From the NCBI RefSeq assembly GCF_010672525.1, contig NZ_JAAHGH010000010.1:121334-185333 (forward strand): 64,000 nt of DNA. The letters are read 5' to 3'. The translations under genes and the position numbers were made by a program. Positions within the stretch are counted from its first letter, which is position 1. The number at the start of each line of letters is the position of its first letter. Below the pieces are notes generated by a model. That model was not told the DNA's origin and searched no databases. It saw nothing but the letters and a program-made list of their open reading frames with translations. This DNA comes from Okeania sp. SIO2B3. Lineage in GTDB: Bacteria > Cyanobacteriota > Cyanobacteriia > Cyanobacteriales > Microcoleaceae. Positions 62,457-64,000 of the stretch are shown one piece after another.

Positions 62457-63818
62457 ATGACTAACAAAATACTTAGACAAAATATACCATCTATTCCGCC
62501 ATATAATTATCAACCTACTCCCTATATTGGTCTTTCAAAGCAACAAGTAATTGAATTAAGAAAACAATACATAAATCCAGTTGTTGCTACCTACTATAAA
62601 CAACCAATTATGATTGTAGAAGGCTCAATGCAATACGTTTTTGATGAGACAGGGAAACGTTATTTAGATGCCTTTGCCGGAATAGCAACAATTAATGTTG
62701 GTCATTCTCATCCTCATGTGGTTAAAGCTGTACAAGAACAATCAGCAAAATTACAACATTTAACCACACTTTATCTACATCCAACAATTGCTGAATATAG
62801 CAAAATGTTAGTAGATAAAATGCCAGATGATTTATCAATGGTTTATTTTGTTAATTCTGGTTCAGAAGCTAATGATTTAGCAATGCTAATGGCGAGGGTT
62901 TATACTGAAAATTTTGAGATAATTACTCTGCGCAATGGATATCATGGTATGGGTGGTAATACCATGGGATTAACATCTCAAAGCAGTTGGAAATATTATC
63001 CTCCTCATAATTTTGGGATTCATCATGCTTTAAATGCTGATGTTTATAGAGGTCCTTGGAATAATAATGAAAATAATGTTGCTGATAAATATGCTGATGA
63101 AATTCAGAATATTATTCAATATGCAACCTGTGGAAAAATTGCTGCTTTTTTTGCTGAATCTATTCAAGGAATGGGGGGAGTAATAGTTTATCCAGATGGT
63201 TATTTAAAGAAAGTATCTGATTATGTTCATCAGGCAAAAGGATTATTAATTATTGATGAAGTTCAAACTGGTTTTTGTCGAACTGGTAAAAGTTTTTGGG
63301 GTTTTGAACTTCAGGATGTTAAACCTGATATTGTCACTTTAGCTAAAGGTATTGGAAATGGATTACCTCTTGCTGCGGTTGTAACAACACCTGAAATTGC
63401 TCAAGCATTTACTCAAAAAATGCACTTTAATACATTTGCTGGAAATCCTATTTCTTGTGCAGCAGGTAAAGCAGTTTTAGAGACAATTGAAAAGGAAAAT
63501 TTACAACAAAATTGTTATCTAGTGGGAGATTATTTACTTGAAGGTCTTCATAATTTACAAGAAAAATATGAATGTATTGGGGATGTTCGTGGTTGTGGAT
63601 TAATGATTGGTATTGACTTAGTTAAAAATCGGGAAACAAAAGAACCAGACTCTGAACTTACATCCCAAATTCACGAAGTATCAAAAGATTTAGGATTAAT
63701 TATTGGTAAAGGTGGTTTATATCGTAATATTTTACGGATTAAACCACCTCTTTGTATTACAAAAGCAGATGTAGATTTTATTATTCAGGTTTTGGATTTT
63801 GCTTTTAGTTCTGATTAA
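62457..63818 (+). CDS. Class III aminotransferase (AGXT2-like)
   Basis: 453 residues, full length. Fold-type I PLP enzyme that moves an amino group, typically from an omega-amino or alanine donor to an oxo acid. Diagnostic: FAGIATINVGHSHPHVV, YFVNSGSEANDLAM, the aspartate motif LLIIDEVQTGFCRTGK, PLP lysine in TLAKGIGNGLPLAAV, and NTFAGNPISCAAG. It resembles alanine-glyoxylate aminotransferase 2. It is the last gene of the cluster; pieces of its 5' end occur before or after each other gene, at 59184-59495, 60236-60265 and 61685-61718. Starts at ATG 62457 without a good Shine-Dalgarno. Confidence 0.92.
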   Translation: MTNKILRQNIPSIPPYNYQPTPYIGLSKQQVIELRKQYINPVVATYYKQPIMIVEGSMQYVFDETGKRYLDAFAGIATINVGHSHPHVVKAVQEQSAKLQHLTTLYLHPTIAEYSKMLVDKMPDDLSMVYFVNSGSEANDLAMLMARVYTENFEIITLRNGYHGMGGNTMGLTSQSSWKYYPPHNFGIHHALNADVYRGPWNNNENNVADKYADEIQNIIQYATCGKIAAFFAESIQGMGGVIVYPDGYLKKVSDYVHQAKGLLIIDEVQTGFCRTGKSFWGFELQDVKPDIVTLAKGIGNGLPLAAVVTTPEIAQAFTQKMHFNTFAGNPISCAAGKAVLETIEKENLQQNCYLVGDYLLEGLHNLQEKYECIGDVRGCGLMIGIDLVKNRETKEPDSELTSQIHEVSKDLGLIIGKGGLYRNILRIKPPLCITKADVDFIIQVLDFAFSSD

Positions 63819-63825
63819 GGGAACA

Positions 63826-63930
63826 GGGAACAGGGAACCCACCCCTAACCCATCCTGGGAGGGGAATAATTGATAATTTATGGAGAATAATTGATTTTCT
63901 TTTTAATTTCCACCAGGTGTCTAATTATTC
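63826..63930. repeat. TAGACATCT-family MITE, partial
   Basis: AGGGAACAGGGAACAGGGAA, then AATAATTGATAATTTATGG and ...CCAGGTGTCTAATT; matches 57310-57402. The left end is missing. The last 70 bp of the window show no gene. Confidence 0.5.
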
Positions 63931-64000
63931 ATTTGTAAAAATAGTATTGATATGATAAAGTTGGTCTGGTAATTTCACTTTTACTATGATTGATTTATGA

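Overview
The window looks like the accessory-rich chromosome of a filamentous, non-unicellular cyanobacterium of the Trichodesmium/Okeania/Microcoleaceae kind. The support is a phosphoribulokinase gene, a bilin-type phytochrome kinase, an SDR-CIA30 protein of the HCF173 kind, WD40 and PASTA-less Ser/Thr kinases, frequent GCGATCGC (HIP1) sites, AT-rich DNA (roughly one third G+C by eye) and very long intergenic regions full of small repeats. Genus-level placement is inference. I see no normal complete tRNA or rRNA gene.

Layout. 0.4-6.7 kb: short-chain dehydrogenase, CNNM/CBS membrane protein divergent from an EamA exporter, a minus-strand operon of cysteine-synthase-like PLP enzyme plus methyltransferase, and small membrane proteins. 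7-14.5 kb: phytochrome histidine kinase, methyltransferase, HCF173-like protein with a DUF1822 remnant, a 76-bp tandem array, and prk with its terminator. 14.5-24 kb: decayed and mobile DNA with tnpB relics, inverted-repeat elements, a WD40 kinase whose DFG motif has become GFG, an intact tnpB element, and a partial duplication of the block at 23.7-26.1 kb. 24.6-34.4 kb: a Ro60-like vWA protein, an L7/L12-like protein, a methyltransferase, three tandem double-GNAT genes and seven related stem-forming elements that carry tRNA-like or 23S-like inserts. One of these is split by a TnpB transposon at a TTAC site. 34.4-48.4 kb: small conserved proteins, cysteine desulfurase, prohibitin, a second Ser/Thr kinase, YqeY, PRPP synthetase, a DUF262/DUF1524 protein and a methyltransferase. 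49-53.8 kb: exported protein, TrpD-family protein, broken tnpB, LysR regulator. 54.5-63.8 kb: secreted alpha/beta hydrolase, GNAT protein, and a rearranged cluster of three paralogous methyltransferases, two different alanine-dehydrogenase/opine-synthase-like oxidoreductases and a class III aminotransferase, with fragments of the aminotransferase left between the genes.

How the parts fit. Housekeeping genes (prk, prs, yqeY, cysteine desulfurase, prohibitin) sit as islands in a sea of small mobile repeats. These include at least five families of inverted-repeat MITE-like elements, a 24-nt insert family found five times (once in frame inside tnpB), and heptamer TTAATTA tracts. The two most unusual systems are the covarying tRNA-like/23S-like stem elements next to a Ro60-like gene, and the methyltransferase/oxidoreductase/aminotransferase cluster, which looks like a small-molecule pathway built by repeated duplication of a methyltransferase-aminotransferase unit.
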